From: Actinophytocola xanthii
Lineage (GTDB): Bacteria > Actinomycetota > Actinomycetes > Mycobacteriales > Pseudonocardiaceae
DNA length: 64,000 bases
Reading direction: 5' to 3'
NCBI RefSeq assembly: GCF_001921205.1
Contig: NZ_MSIE01000029.1
Location: forward strand, 85,173 to 149,172
Positions 42,775 to 49,945 of this stretch are shown one piece after another (the first letter of the stretch is position 1; every line of letters starts with the position of its first letter). Both the position numbers and the translations under genes were made by a program. The notes beneath the pieces were generated by a model. That model was not told the DNA's origin. It saw only the letters and a program-made list of their open reading frames with translations, and did no database searches.

Positions 42775-43299
42775 CTACTCCTCGGCAGAGGGGACGCCCC
42801 GGATGATCCGTGTCCCCGGCGCCAGGGGTGTCACCAGCCGCGGGTGGTGCAGCCGTTCTTCCCGGTACAGCACTATCCGGTCGCCGAACTCCCTCGACAC
42901 GTCCGCCTCGAGCGTCCCCTCGACCACCGTGACTCCGACCGCCACCCGGTTGTGGCGGGGGTCGATTGACCAGGACGTGCGCGTCCCGGCGGTCCGGGAG
43001 ACCCAGTGCTCGCTGGTCGTGAACTCCACCATTACCGCCCGCAGCTCAGCGGTGCTGTACGGCACCTCGTGCACCACGACGTTCACCGCGTTCCGCGCCC
43101 CGGAGTCAACACGGATCGCATTGCGAATTTTTTCCAGCGCGGAATCCTTGGCGTGATCCACCACATTGACGTGCAGCAGGTCCGCGTCTTCGTCGAAGTA
43201 AACGCCGCCGAACGCGTCGTCGTCGCCCTCGACCACATTCACGAGCTCATCGACGGTGGACACGTCGTCCTGCCGCAGAATGACTGGATAGTGGTACAC
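42775..43299 (-). CDS. Free-standing propeptide-like protein, related to the neighbouring protease prodomain
   Basis: The 174-residue protein (GTG 43299, GGAG seven bases upstream) has no signal peptide or membrane segment, so it should stay in the cytoplasm. It aligns along most of its length with residues 45-195 of the divergent protease. Shared blocks are FGGVYFDEDADLLHVNVV vs FGGLYLDLPSGTAHVNVV, VHEVPYSTAELRAV vs VHEVKHSLADLQAV, SWSIDPRHNRVAVGVT vs SWAVDPITNSVRVGLT, and FGDRIVLYREERL vs FGDTVTLFAEERL. It could be an inhibitor, a folding aid or a decoy. I know of no named family for it. Confidence 0.85.
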   Translation of the reverse strand: MYHYPVILRQDDVSTVDELVNVVEGDDDAFGGVYFDEDADLLHVNVVDHAKDSALEKIRNAIRVDSGARNAVNVVVHEVPYSTAELRAVMVEFTTSEHWVSRTAGTRTSWSIDPRHNRVAVGVTVVEGTLEADVSREFGDRIVLYREERLHHPRLVTPLAPGTRIIRGVPSAEE

Positions 43300-43329
43300 G
43301 CCTACTCCAGCTCTCGACCAAGTCGAAAA

Positions 43330-43358
43330 ATTTTACCGGACAGAGTCAACAGATGCAA
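43330..43358 (-). promoter_or_regulatory. Probable promoter of the propeptide-like gene
   Basis: On the minus strand TTGCAT (43353-43358) and TAAAAT (43330-43335) are separated by exactly 17 bases, close to the sigma-70-type consensus. They end about 30 bases before the GTG start at 43299. The stretch around AAAATTTT is distinctly A+T-rich for this genome. Confidence 0.5.
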
Positions 43359-43496
43359 GAGACTTTCGAGACCTGGCGGCGAGCCGCAAAAATTCACCCA
43401 TCCGGAGGTATCGCCCGCTCCTGAGAGTTGCCAGAGTGGCGTTCGCGCAGACCGTGCGTCTGCAGCACTGGGGAAGCAATGTTATTGGGGGATAAC

Positions 43497-44867
43497 ATGC
43501 GAAGAGTTAATCGTCGTGCTCTTCTTCTGTCTCTCGGAATGCTCGTTCCATTGTCGTCATTGGGGACGCCCGCCATGGGCGAACCGGCCTCCGCGACCTC
43601 CGTCGCGGACGTGGCCCTCCAGCGACTGGTCGAAGAGCACCCGCGGGACTTCGGCGGTCTGTACCTGGACCTGCCCAGCGGCACGGCGCATGTCAACGTC
43701 GTGGGTGAGGCCACGTCCGCACCCGTCGAACGGGCTCGCGAGATCGAGCAGGTGACGACCCGGTCCCTCGGCAGGTCCGCCGGCGGTCTGGACGTGCGGG
43801 TGCACGAGGTGAAGCACAGCCTGGCCGACCTGCAGGCCGTGGCGAGCCGGATCAAGGTCGCGCAGCCGTGGGCCGAGGTCACCGAAGGCCTGCTCACTTC
43901 CTGGGCGGTCGACCCGATCACGAACAGCGTGCGCGTCGGGCTCACCACGATCACTCCGGAGGTCCGCGCCGCCGCGCGAGGCGCGTTCGGCGACACGGTC
44001 ACGCTGTTCGCCGAGGAGCGGTTGCAGGCGATGACGAAGGTCACGCCGCTGCCCGAGGGCGCCAGGGTCCCAGTCGACGTCTCGAGAGACGCCAAGGCGG
44101 TGACGCCGGCCGAGAGGTCGCGCCTGCCGGGACCACCGCTGATCGACTTCGCGCCCTACGTCGGGGGTGACCGCATGTGGCGGCTCGTCCGACAGGAGAC
44201 CGCCGTCATGCAGTGCACGGCCGGGTTCATGTGGCACAACGGCGGCACCGTCTACTCGATGTCCTCTGCCGGTCACTGCGGCCGGGTGAACTACCCGTGG
44301 ACGCAGGGGTACTTCGACCAGGCGGCGAACACGTTGTACGAGACCGGCCCGATGGGCACCCCGTATGTCTCCGCGCACGTGGGCAACGGCGGCGTCGACG
44401 CGATGCTCATGGACAACGGCGAGTGGATTCCCTACATCTGGGAGAACACCTTCGGCGGGAGCCACAACCTGACACCGGTCACGTACCTGCACAACGCGAT
44501 CGTGGGGCAGCGAGTGTGCTTCAACGGCTCGTTCACCATGACCAAGTGTTCCGGAACGGTGCGGAACAGCGACGCCTGCTACGAGATCCTCGACACCAAC
44601 CCGGACACCGGGCAGTCCTACACGGTGATCAGCTGCAACCTGGTCAGGGTGGAGTCCCCCGAGCGGATCGTCCAGTGGGGTGACAGCGGAGGCCCCGTGT
44701 TCTACGGCGACCCCCGCGACGGCGGCGTGGGGGCCACCGGAATCATCAGCGCGGGCAACTCCGCCGGAACCGTCGGGTTCTACGCGAACCGCAATGGGAT
44801 CCGGAGCCACTTCGCGGGCGACTTCGCCCGGGCGAACCAGGTCGGAGCGCCAAGCAAGACCGGCTGA
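43497..44867 (+). CDS. Secreted S1-family serine protease with long propeptide
   Basis: The product has 456 residues from ATG 43497 (GGGGGA four bases upstream). The twin-arginine-poor signal peptide (1-33) begins MRRVNRRALLLSLG. A propeptide of about 180 residues precedes the catalytic domain (about 230-456). The triad is His260 (SSAGHCG), Asp301 (GGVDAMLM) and Ser397 (VQWGDSGGPVF). Cysteines at 240/261, 341/351 and 361/380 suggest three disulphides. It resembles alpha-lytic/streptogrisin proteases, which need the propeptide to fold. Its propeptide is duplicated as a separate cytoplasmic protein in the divergent gene 197 bases away. Confidence 0.9.
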   Translation: MRRVNRRALLLSLGMLVPLSSLGTPAMGEPASATSVADVALQRLVEEHPRDFGGLYLDLPSGTAHVNVVGEATSAPVERAREIEQVTTRSLGRSAGGLDVRVHEVKHSLADLQAVASRIKVAQPWAEVTEGLLTSWAVDPITNSVRVGLTTITPEVRAAARGAFGDTVTLFAEERLQAMTKVTPLPEGARVPVDVSRDAKAVTPAERSRLPGPPLIDFAPYVGGDRMWRLVRQETAVMQCTAGFMWHNGGTVYSMSSAGHCGRVNYPWTQGYFDQAANTLYETGPMGTPYVSAHVGNGGVDAMLMDNGEWIPYIWENTFGGSHNLTPVTYLHNAIVGQRVCFNGSFTMTKCSGTVRNSDACYEILDTNPDTGQSYTVISCNLVRVESPERIVQWGDSGGPVFYGDPRDGGVGATGIISAGNSAGTVGFYANRNGIRSHFAGDFARANQVGAPSKTG

Positions 44868-44889
44868 CCGAGCTGCCACTTCCTGAGGA

Positions 44890-44933
44890 AACAGCTGTCC
44901 TCTCTTGGCCGTTGCCGAGAGAGGACAGCTGTT
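44890..44933. terminator. Bidirectional terminator after the protease and TetR genes
   Basis: A perfect 16-base stem (44890-44905 with 44918-44933) has a 12-base loop. It lies between the convergent protease and TetR genes, with the last base pair touching the TetR stop codon. Confidence 0.85.
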
Positions 44934-45502
44934 CACGTCTCTGACCAGGTGCCCAGGGCGGCCATGGCGGCGTCGATGAGGGTGGAGTCGATCGGAGCGC
45001 GCTCGATGGTGCTGCGGTAGTACATCGGTCCGATGGCCATGGCTGCCGCCTCCCGGCTGGGGAGCGTGAGGACGATCTCGCCACGTGCTTGGGCGTCGTC
45101 GAGGGCGGCCGCGAGTCGGTCGGTGAGGATGCCGGCGAACCGCGCACGCCGGGCGTCCATGGTCTCGTCCCACAGGGCGGCGTTGGCCAACGTCGTGGAC
45201 ACGGCCCGGACGTCGTCGAGCTCGAGCTGGCTGGCGATCGCGGTCAGTTCTCGTCGTAGCCAGTCCTGGGTGGGCGCGGTCGGTTTGTCGAGGAACGGCA
45301 TCGGGACGGTGGCCATGGCCTCGAGGAGGAGAGGTTCGGTCTGGGGCCAGTGGCGATAGACCGTCGCGCGTCCCACTCCCGCGCGTTCGGCGACCTGTGC
45401 GTGCGTCACCGCGGTGGGGCCGCTGCCCAGCAGCAGCTCACGGGCGGCGTTCAGGATCGCTTCTCGGCTTCGCAGGAATCGGGGGTCTGTCTCGCTGGGC
45501 AC
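44933..45502 (-). CDS. TetR-family transcriptional regulator
   Basis: The 189-residue protein has a TetR helix-turn-helix (about 13-58, with VTHAQVAERAGVGRATVYRH). Its ligand domain contains RRELTAIASQLELDDVRAVS and EAAAMAIGPMYYRSTIERAP (a TetR_C_33-like pattern). It diverges from a two-gene set of NAD(P)-binding protein and SDR, and paired 15-base dyads lie between them. It probably represses those genes. The start is GTG 45502. The ligand is unknown. Confidence 0.88.
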   Translation of the reverse strand: MPSETDPRFLRSREAILNAARELLLGSGPTAVTHAQVAERAGVGRATVYRHWPQTEPLLLEAMATVPMPFLDKPTAPTQDWLRRELTAIASQLELDDVRAVSTTLANAALWDETMDARRARFAGILTDRLAAALDDAQARGEIVLTLPSREAAAMAIGPMYYRSTIERAPIDSTLIDAAMAALGTWSET

Positions 45503-45515
45503 GCCGCCATTCTAT

Positions 45516-45576
45516 GAGACAACTTGACTCGTAGCGAGGTCCGTGTGCATCCTGGAGATATGAGACATGATGTATC
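45516..45576. promoter_or_regulatory. Two candidate TetR operators
   Basis: Two 15-base imperfect palindromes share the half-site GAGACA: GAGACAACTTGACTC (45516-45530) and GAGACATGATGTATC (45562-45576), 46 bases apart. The first overlaps a TTGACT -35-like hexamer (45524-45529). The second covers the first codons of the NAD(P)-binding gene. Spacing and position fit autoregulation and repression by the divergent TetR protein. Confidence 0.45.
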
Positions 45577-46198
45577 ACAGAAGAGGGTGGCGGTCCTCGG
45601 CGCGACAGGCGCCACCGGACGCCAGGTGGTGTCCGAGGCTCTCCGGCGCGGACACAATGTGGTTGCGCTGGTCCGCCGGCCGGGGACGTTCGCGCCGAGG
45701 GAACGCCTCAACGAGGTGACCTGGACCGAGGTCACCGACGTCTCGGCCCTCACGCGTGCCGTGACGGGCACGGACGTGGTGATCAGCGCGCTGGGCGGAG
45801 CGGACAGGGGGCCCACGACGGTCTGCACCGACGGCATCCGGTCCGCGGTCACCGCGATGACGGCGGCCGGCGTGTCCCGCCTGATCGCCGTCAGCGCGCA
45901 CGGCGTGCTGGAGACGCGCGACAGGTCGCTGTACTCCCTGGCGGTGTGGGCGAACGTGGCCGAGCGGATGCGCGACAAGGAGACGATGGAGCCGCTCATC
46001 ACCGCCTCCGGTCTGACCTGGACGATCGTGCGGCCACCGAAGCTGTCCGGCCACAAGGCGATCGGGAAGTACCGGGCGGGGACTGACCTGCCGATTCGTC
46101 TGTGGAGCTCCGTCGGACGAGCCGATCTCGCCGCGTTCCTGGTCGACGAGGCCGAGAGCCCGCGGTACGTCCACGCCCACCCGCGGATCACCCGATGA
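45560..46198 (+). CDS. NAD(P)-binding atypical SDR (NmrA/BVR-B-like)
   Basis: The product has 212 residues from ATG 45560. It has the extended Rossmann motif VAVLGATGATGRQVVSEALR near the N-terminus, TGTDVVISALGGAD, RLIAVSAHGVLETRDRSLYS and SGLTWTIVRPPKLSG, typical of NAD(P)H-binding epimerase-like proteins such as biliverdin reductase B and NmrA relatives. It lacks a clear YxxxK active site. The start is uncertain because GGAG is only two bases away. It overlaps the next SDR gene by four bases. Confidence 0.85.
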   Translation: MRHDVSQKRVAVLGATGATGRQVVSEALRRGHNVVALVRRPGTFAPRERLNEVTWTEVTDVSALTRAVTGTDVVISALGGADRGPTTVCTDGIRSAVTAMTAAGVSRLIAVSAHGVLETRDRSLYSLAVWANVAERMRDKETMEPLITASGLTWTIVRPPKLSGHKAIGKYRAGTDLPIRLWSSVGRADLAAFLVDEAESPRYVHAHPRITR

Positions 46199-47109
46199 AC
46201 GGCAACGTCCCCGAGCTGACGGGGAAAGTCGCCGTCGTCACCGGCGCGACCGGCGGCATGGGCCAGATCATCGCCGCCGATCTCGTCCAGGCGGGTGCGC
46301 GAGTGATTACCGTTGTCCGCAACCCCGCTCGCGTGGACGCTCTCCGCGCACGCGTCGGCGCACGGGCGGCGGACCGGCTCGACGTCATCACCGGAGACCT
46401 GTCCCAGCGCGCCGACGTCATAGCGGCCGCGAAGACCATTGTGGACCGTCACGACCAGATCCACATCCTGATCAACAACGCCGGCGCGCACTTCTCCGAA
46501 CACCGCCTCACGGCCGACGGCATCGAGATGCACATCGCCCTCGACTACCTAGCCGCCCATGGCCTCCTAACTCTGCTGGGCAAGCCACTGCGACGCGGCC
46601 GGGCCCGCGTGGTGAACGTCGCCAGCGACACCCTCAACGACACCCGGCAGATCAAGCTCGCCGGCAGACCCCGTCCGGCGACCCTCGACCTGAGTGGGAT
46701 CACCGATCTCGCGGAACTCAATCCCGCCGCCGGCTTCGCGCCGTTCGAGGCCTACGCCCGCGCCAAGCTCATGACGGTCACCGCCGGCTACGCCCTCGCC
46801 CGCGACCTCGCCGCCGACGGGGTGACCATCAACGCCCTGCACCCGGGGATCGTCGCCACCAACATCATCGACGACCTCGTGCCCCCACTGCTGCGTCCCG
46901 TGCGGCCCCTCATCCGCCGGGCCATGCTCACCCCCGCCGAAGGAGCGAAAAGCGCGACGCGCCTTGCGACCGATCCCGAGGTCGCCGGTGTCACAGGGCG
47001 GTACTTCCGCCGGGACAGGGAATCAAGCACTCCCCCGGTGTCCCACGACCTCAGCACGCAGCGGAGACTCCTCGCCCTGAGCCAGACCCACTGGTCGAGC
47101 CCGGCGTGA
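46195..47109 (+). CDS. Short-chain dehydrogenase/reductase (retinol dehydrogenase-like)
   Basis: The product has 304 residues from ATG 46195, overlapping the previous stop (ATGA). SDR signatures are VVTGATGGMGQIIAADLVQA, HILINNAGAHFSEHRLTADG, RVVNVASD and EAYARAKLMTVT (YxxxK), with the catalytic serine in NVAS. After the PG motif (ALHPGIVATN) comes a tail with TPAEGAKSATRLATDPEVAG, as in WW-domain oxidoreductase/RDH-like SDRs. It is cotranscribed with the NAD(P)-binding gene and probably under the divergent TetR. Confidence 0.9.
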   Translation: MNGNVPELTGKVAVVTGATGGMGQIIAADLVQAGARVITVVRNPARVDALRARVGARAADRLDVITGDLSQRADVIAAAKTIVDRHDQIHILINNAGAHFSEHRLTADGIEMHIALDYLAAHGLLTLLGKPLRRGRARVVNVASDTLNDTRQIKLAGRPRPATLDLSGITDLAELNPAAGFAPFEAYARAKLMTVTAGYALARDLAADGVTINALHPGIVATNIIDDLVPPLLRPVRPLIRRAMLTPAEGAKSATRLATDPEVAGVTGRYFRRDRESSTPPVSHDLSTQRRLLALSQTHWSSPA

Positions 47110-47737
47110 CCGAACGACGCGGAGATGGGCGTCTCGGTCTCGTCCGCTTGAACAGCACCAATCGCCCAAGAAATCGGCTAACAGGATCGCTCGAGGCGAC
47201 TTGCGCCTGGAGCTCCCAATGCGCGGCGTCCGGCCAAAGCTTCCGGCTTCCTGTCCGATCCCGAGGCCGCGGTGCACATCGGCATTGCCAAAAGCAGGTG
47301 GCGCCAGCAACTCGCGGGGCATCGGCCGGCGCCCTCGCCGTGGAGATGGTGACCCGTTCCCTGCCGACGACGAGCCACCGGAACAATAGCGAAGCTCCTT
47401 TCGCGACGCTCAGCGACTAATCGGTGGCAACAAGATCGACAGCGCGATGCTCCAAGTTCGCAAGGCGCTCAAAGAAGTCACGGCGTCCAGTAGCTGGAGC
47501 TAACCGAGCAGCAGAAGGGCAAATGACCGTCCCGCCGACTAGCACCTGGGCATGGATCCCCTCGGCACTGGAAGGCCAGGCCGGCGGTACATTGCACGAG
47601 GACGCGGGCATCTGCGCCGAGGCGCAGTATGGAACGGCTGGAGACGAGGATGGTCGATGTGACAGAATCGTGCCAGACTGTAGCCACGATCGATGGTCGG
47701 GTGCCGTAGGGGACTCTGCACTGGGGCAAGGGATGTG
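47110..47737. other. Non-coding stretch at the left edge of the CxxC/toxin-antitoxin island
   Basis: These 628 bases have more A+T than the flanks and no convincing coding frame. The open frames present (for example 47424-47738) have no codon bias, no ribosome site and no recognisable motif. No transposase remnant, integrase or copy of the tRNA-Tyr 3' end was found. It probably contains the promoter for the ATPase gene. Confidence 0.5.
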
Positions 47738-49132
47738 ATGGCGCTCGCGAGCCTGTACGCGGATGCATTTACTCGGGCGCAGTTGGGACCTTCCGGGCTG
47801 GTGGAGGTCAGCCGGAACTTGTGGGCGCGGCAGTGCCAGACCTGCGGAGAAGAGTTAGGCGAGGAAACGCCCGCACTGGTGGTATTTGAACAGCCCGAGG
47901 TTATCGAAGCCACCCTCCACCATCCACGGTGCTGTCCACCCCAATGGACACATCTTCCCCAGCCGCTGAAAGCATCGCCGACGACCGACAGCATCCGGAT
48001 TGTGGGGCTCCCACAACCCCTGGGCGGCATGTTGCCGGTGTTGTTGATCAATCCCGCACTCGAGCGCGTTGGGCTGCGTTGCGATCCACAGTTGGGATGG
48101 TCGACAACCACTATCGACATCTGGACGGCCCAGGGGCTGAGCCCGCCTGATTCGGAGGGCGAGGTCGAATTCACGGCACGGGCCAGCCGTGTGGACGCCT
48201 GGCACGTCGACGGCGACCTGGTCGTGCGTGCGGGAACGACGCTCTGGACGCTGTCCGTCAGAGATGAGCGCCCCGAGATCACTGACGCGCTGGCTGAGCT
48301 GGGTGGTGTCGCTGTTCTGGTCTCCACTGCGCTCGACCCAGCAGCTCTCGTTGACCTGTTGCCGGTGAATCGCGTGGTGACCACAGGCGACGCTGCCTGT
48401 GGCTTCGCCCCGTTCAACACCACTGATCCCGTACCTCGCGGCAACGATCCGCGCTACGCACAGGGCCTGTTCCGCAGCAAGCAGGAAGATGAGATACCGG
48501 TTCAGCCCTACCAAGGCCCCAGCTACGACGTCACGACTGGCGGATTCAGCTTCGGCCAGGATGCCTATGGGAACCACGGTCACTGGTGGCTGCATGCCCC
48601 GGAGGGACCACTGCGCAATGGCTTGGTGGCCGGACCTCCCGAGTGCGGCAAGACCAACTCGCTAAGACTGGTGGCAGTAGAGGCCGCCGCCTCTGGACGT
48701 ATCGTGCCGATGCTCGCCGACCCCCAGGACCGCAACGGTCATGCGGAGGGTATCGGGATGCACCTACCTCCCGAGCAGTTTGCCAATGATGTCGCCGGCA
48801 CCGTCGACCTGCTACACCGGTTGTCCAGCATGATCGAGCATCGCCAAGGCGGCGAAGGGTTCACCACGCCCACTGAGGAGGAGCCAGGCGTCCTGTTGTT
48901 ACTGGAAGACGCGCACACGATCTTCAACGATCCTGTACTGGCCGAACTAGGCGAACGGATCGCGACAGTCGGTCCGTCGGTGTGCATAGCGATGGTGGTG
49001 ACTACTGAAACGATCAGTCAGGAGGCGTTCGGTGGGCACAGCAGGCTCATCGTCGCTCTCGCCGAGCACAATGCACAGCTGTTCTCCGAACAGGTGTTTG
49101 CACAGCTACGCATCTACCGCAGCCGTACCTGA
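47738..49132 (+). CDS. P-loop ATPase with N-terminal CxxC domain (FtsK/TraB-like)
   Basis: The product has 464 residues from ATG 47738 (AAGGGA nine bases upstream). The N-terminal module (about 25-190) has CQTCGEELGEETPALVVF, ATLHHPRCCPPQW and LLINPALERVGL. A C-terminal ATPase (about 275-464) has HAPEGPLRNGLVAGPPECGK-T as Walker A and GVLLLLEDAHTIF as Walker B. The GFSFGQDAYGNHGHW lead-in recalls FtsK/TraB-type proteins of actinobacterial conjugative elements. The N-terminal module recurs in the gene at 49946-51160. The cysteines could bind zinc. The function is not known. Confidence 0.75.
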   Translation: MALASLYADAFTRAQLGPSGLVEVSRNLWARQCQTCGEELGEETPALVVFEQPEVIEATLHHPRCCPPQWTHLPQPLKASPTTDSIRIVGLPQPLGGMLPVLLINPALERVGLRCDPQLGWSTTTIDIWTAQGLSPPDSEGEVEFTARASRVDAWHVDGDLVVRAGTTLWTLSVRDERPEITDALAELGGVAVLVSTALDPAALVDLLPVNRVVTTGDAACGFAPFNTTDPVPRGNDPRYAQGLFRSKQEDEIPVQPYQGPSYDVTTGGFSFGQDAYGNHGHWWLHAPEGPLRNGLVAGPPECGKTNSLRLVAVEAAASGRIVPMLADPQDRNGHAEGIGMHLPPEQFANDVAGTVDLLHRLSSMIEHRQGGEGFTTPTEEEPGVLLLLEDAHTIFNDPVLAELGERIATVGPSVCIAMVVTTETISQEAFGGHSRLIVALAEHNAQLFSEQVFAQLRIYRSRT

Positions 49133-49169
49133 GGGTCCGCACGGGTGGCTGGCGGTTTCGGTTAGCGAC

Positions 49170-49463
49170 TCACGGATTCCTGAAGATGTCATGCGTGCCG
49201 ACACGACGCCAGTACACGTGGGTTTCACCCTGGCGTCGCTCGTCGCCGTATTCGAACGTAGCGCGGCCATCTTCTGCCCAGGACATCTCCCAGACTCCTT
49301 GGACGGACCTCACTCGCTTTACGCGCAGATGCGGTGGAAACTGTCGGGTATTGACCGCCTCGATGAACACCTTGAGTGCACGCTTCCACTGCGTGTATTG
49401 CTCCTGCGTAAGCTTCGCAACATCACGTTCGAACCGAGGGTGGGTCTCGAACGTCGGCATCAC
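49170..49463 (-). CDS. RelE/ParE-superfamily toxin
   Basis: The 97-residue basic protein begins MMPTFETHPRFERDVAKLTQ and ends with WEMSWAEDGRATFEYGDERR and HVYWRRVGTHDIFRNP. This is the layout of RelE/YafQ-type toxins, which cleave mRNA on the ribosome, with a late aromatic/His-rich active region. GTG 49463 overlaps the stop of the upstream antitoxin gene (GTGA), so the pair is translationally coupled with the antitoxin first. mRNA interferase activity is inferred from family. Confidence 0.82.
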   Translation of the reverse strand: MMPTFETHPRFERDVAKLTQEQYTQWKRALKVFIEAVNTRQFPPHLRVKRVRSVQGVWEMSWAEDGRATFEYGDERRQGETHVYWRRVGTHDIFRNP

Positions 49464-49786
49464 GAGGAACCGTGAAGCTCATCCATCCGAGCCAGGAAGT
49501 CGTCACCTGACTCGTATACCGTCGTCTCGCCAGCCGCACGCGCACGGGTGGCTTCGCGCTCTCCCTCCTGCCACTCCTCAGTCCAGAACCATTTCTGATC
49601 AGCTGGGATTGTGGTCATCCCGCGGAGCACTACGTTCCCGTCCTCTAGGACGGTGAAAGTCACCTCATCGCCTTCCTCGATGTGCAGCACGCGTCGAACC
49701 TCGGCAGGCAGCGTCAGTTGACTCTTGCCCCGCACCTGGGCGCGACCCACCACAGTCCCCTCGTCCCCCGTGTCCTGCGGCGTCAT
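49460..49786 (-). CDS. AbrB/SpoVT-type antitoxin
   Basis: The product has 108 residues from ATG 49786 (GAGGAGGG seven bases upstream). The N-terminal swapped-hairpin DNA-binding motif is GRAQVRGKSQLTLPAEVRRV followed by LHIEEGDEVTFTVLEDGNVV. The C-terminal half (WFWTEEWQEGEREATRARAA, then FLARMDELHGSS) is acidic and helical and should bind the toxin. The ORF is open further upstream but without a ribosome site. An inverted repeat lies just upstream, as expected for an autoregulated operon. Confidence 0.85.
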   Translation of the reverse strand: MTPQDTGDEGTVVGRAQVRGKSQLTLPAEVRRVLHIEEGDEVTFTVLEDGNVVLRGMTTIPADQKWFWTEEWQEGEREATRARAAGETTVYESGDDFLARMDELHGSS

Positions 49787-49815
49787 GTCCCAACCCTCCT
49801 CAGCCCCTGGTCGGA

Positions 49816-49877
49816 GCGCCTCTACCCCATCATGACGGGCGTGGTAAGAAATTCCAACTTTCAGAGGCGCATACCAC
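49816..49877 (-). promoter_or_regulatory. Nested inverted repeats upstream of the antitoxin gene
   Basis: Perfect arms GCGCCTCT (49816-49823) and AGAGGCGC (49863-49870) are combined with GTGGTA (49841-49846) and TACCAC (49872-49877). They lie 30-91 bases before the antitoxin start and probably form the operator of the toxin-antitoxin operon; a leader hairpin is the alternative. Confidence 0.5.
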
Positions 49878-49945
49878 ACCGGCAGTGATGAACTGGCCGA
49901 AGTTGGACACGCAGCGTAACAGGAGCCGGCTTGTTCAGCGGCTGT

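Noticed and set aside
42119..42775. Plus-strand ORF (42115-42969) antisense to the pentapeptide protein N-terminus
   Set aside because: It is a shadow frame; the minus strand carries clear membrane helices and a conserved helical domain.
43557..45173. 538-residue minus-strand frame across the secreted protease
   Set aside because: It is antisense to a protease with a full triad, signal peptide and ribosome site.
47110..47737. Several small ORFs in the gap before the ATPase gene
   Set aside because: They have no codon bias, no ribosome sites and overlap each other in several frames.
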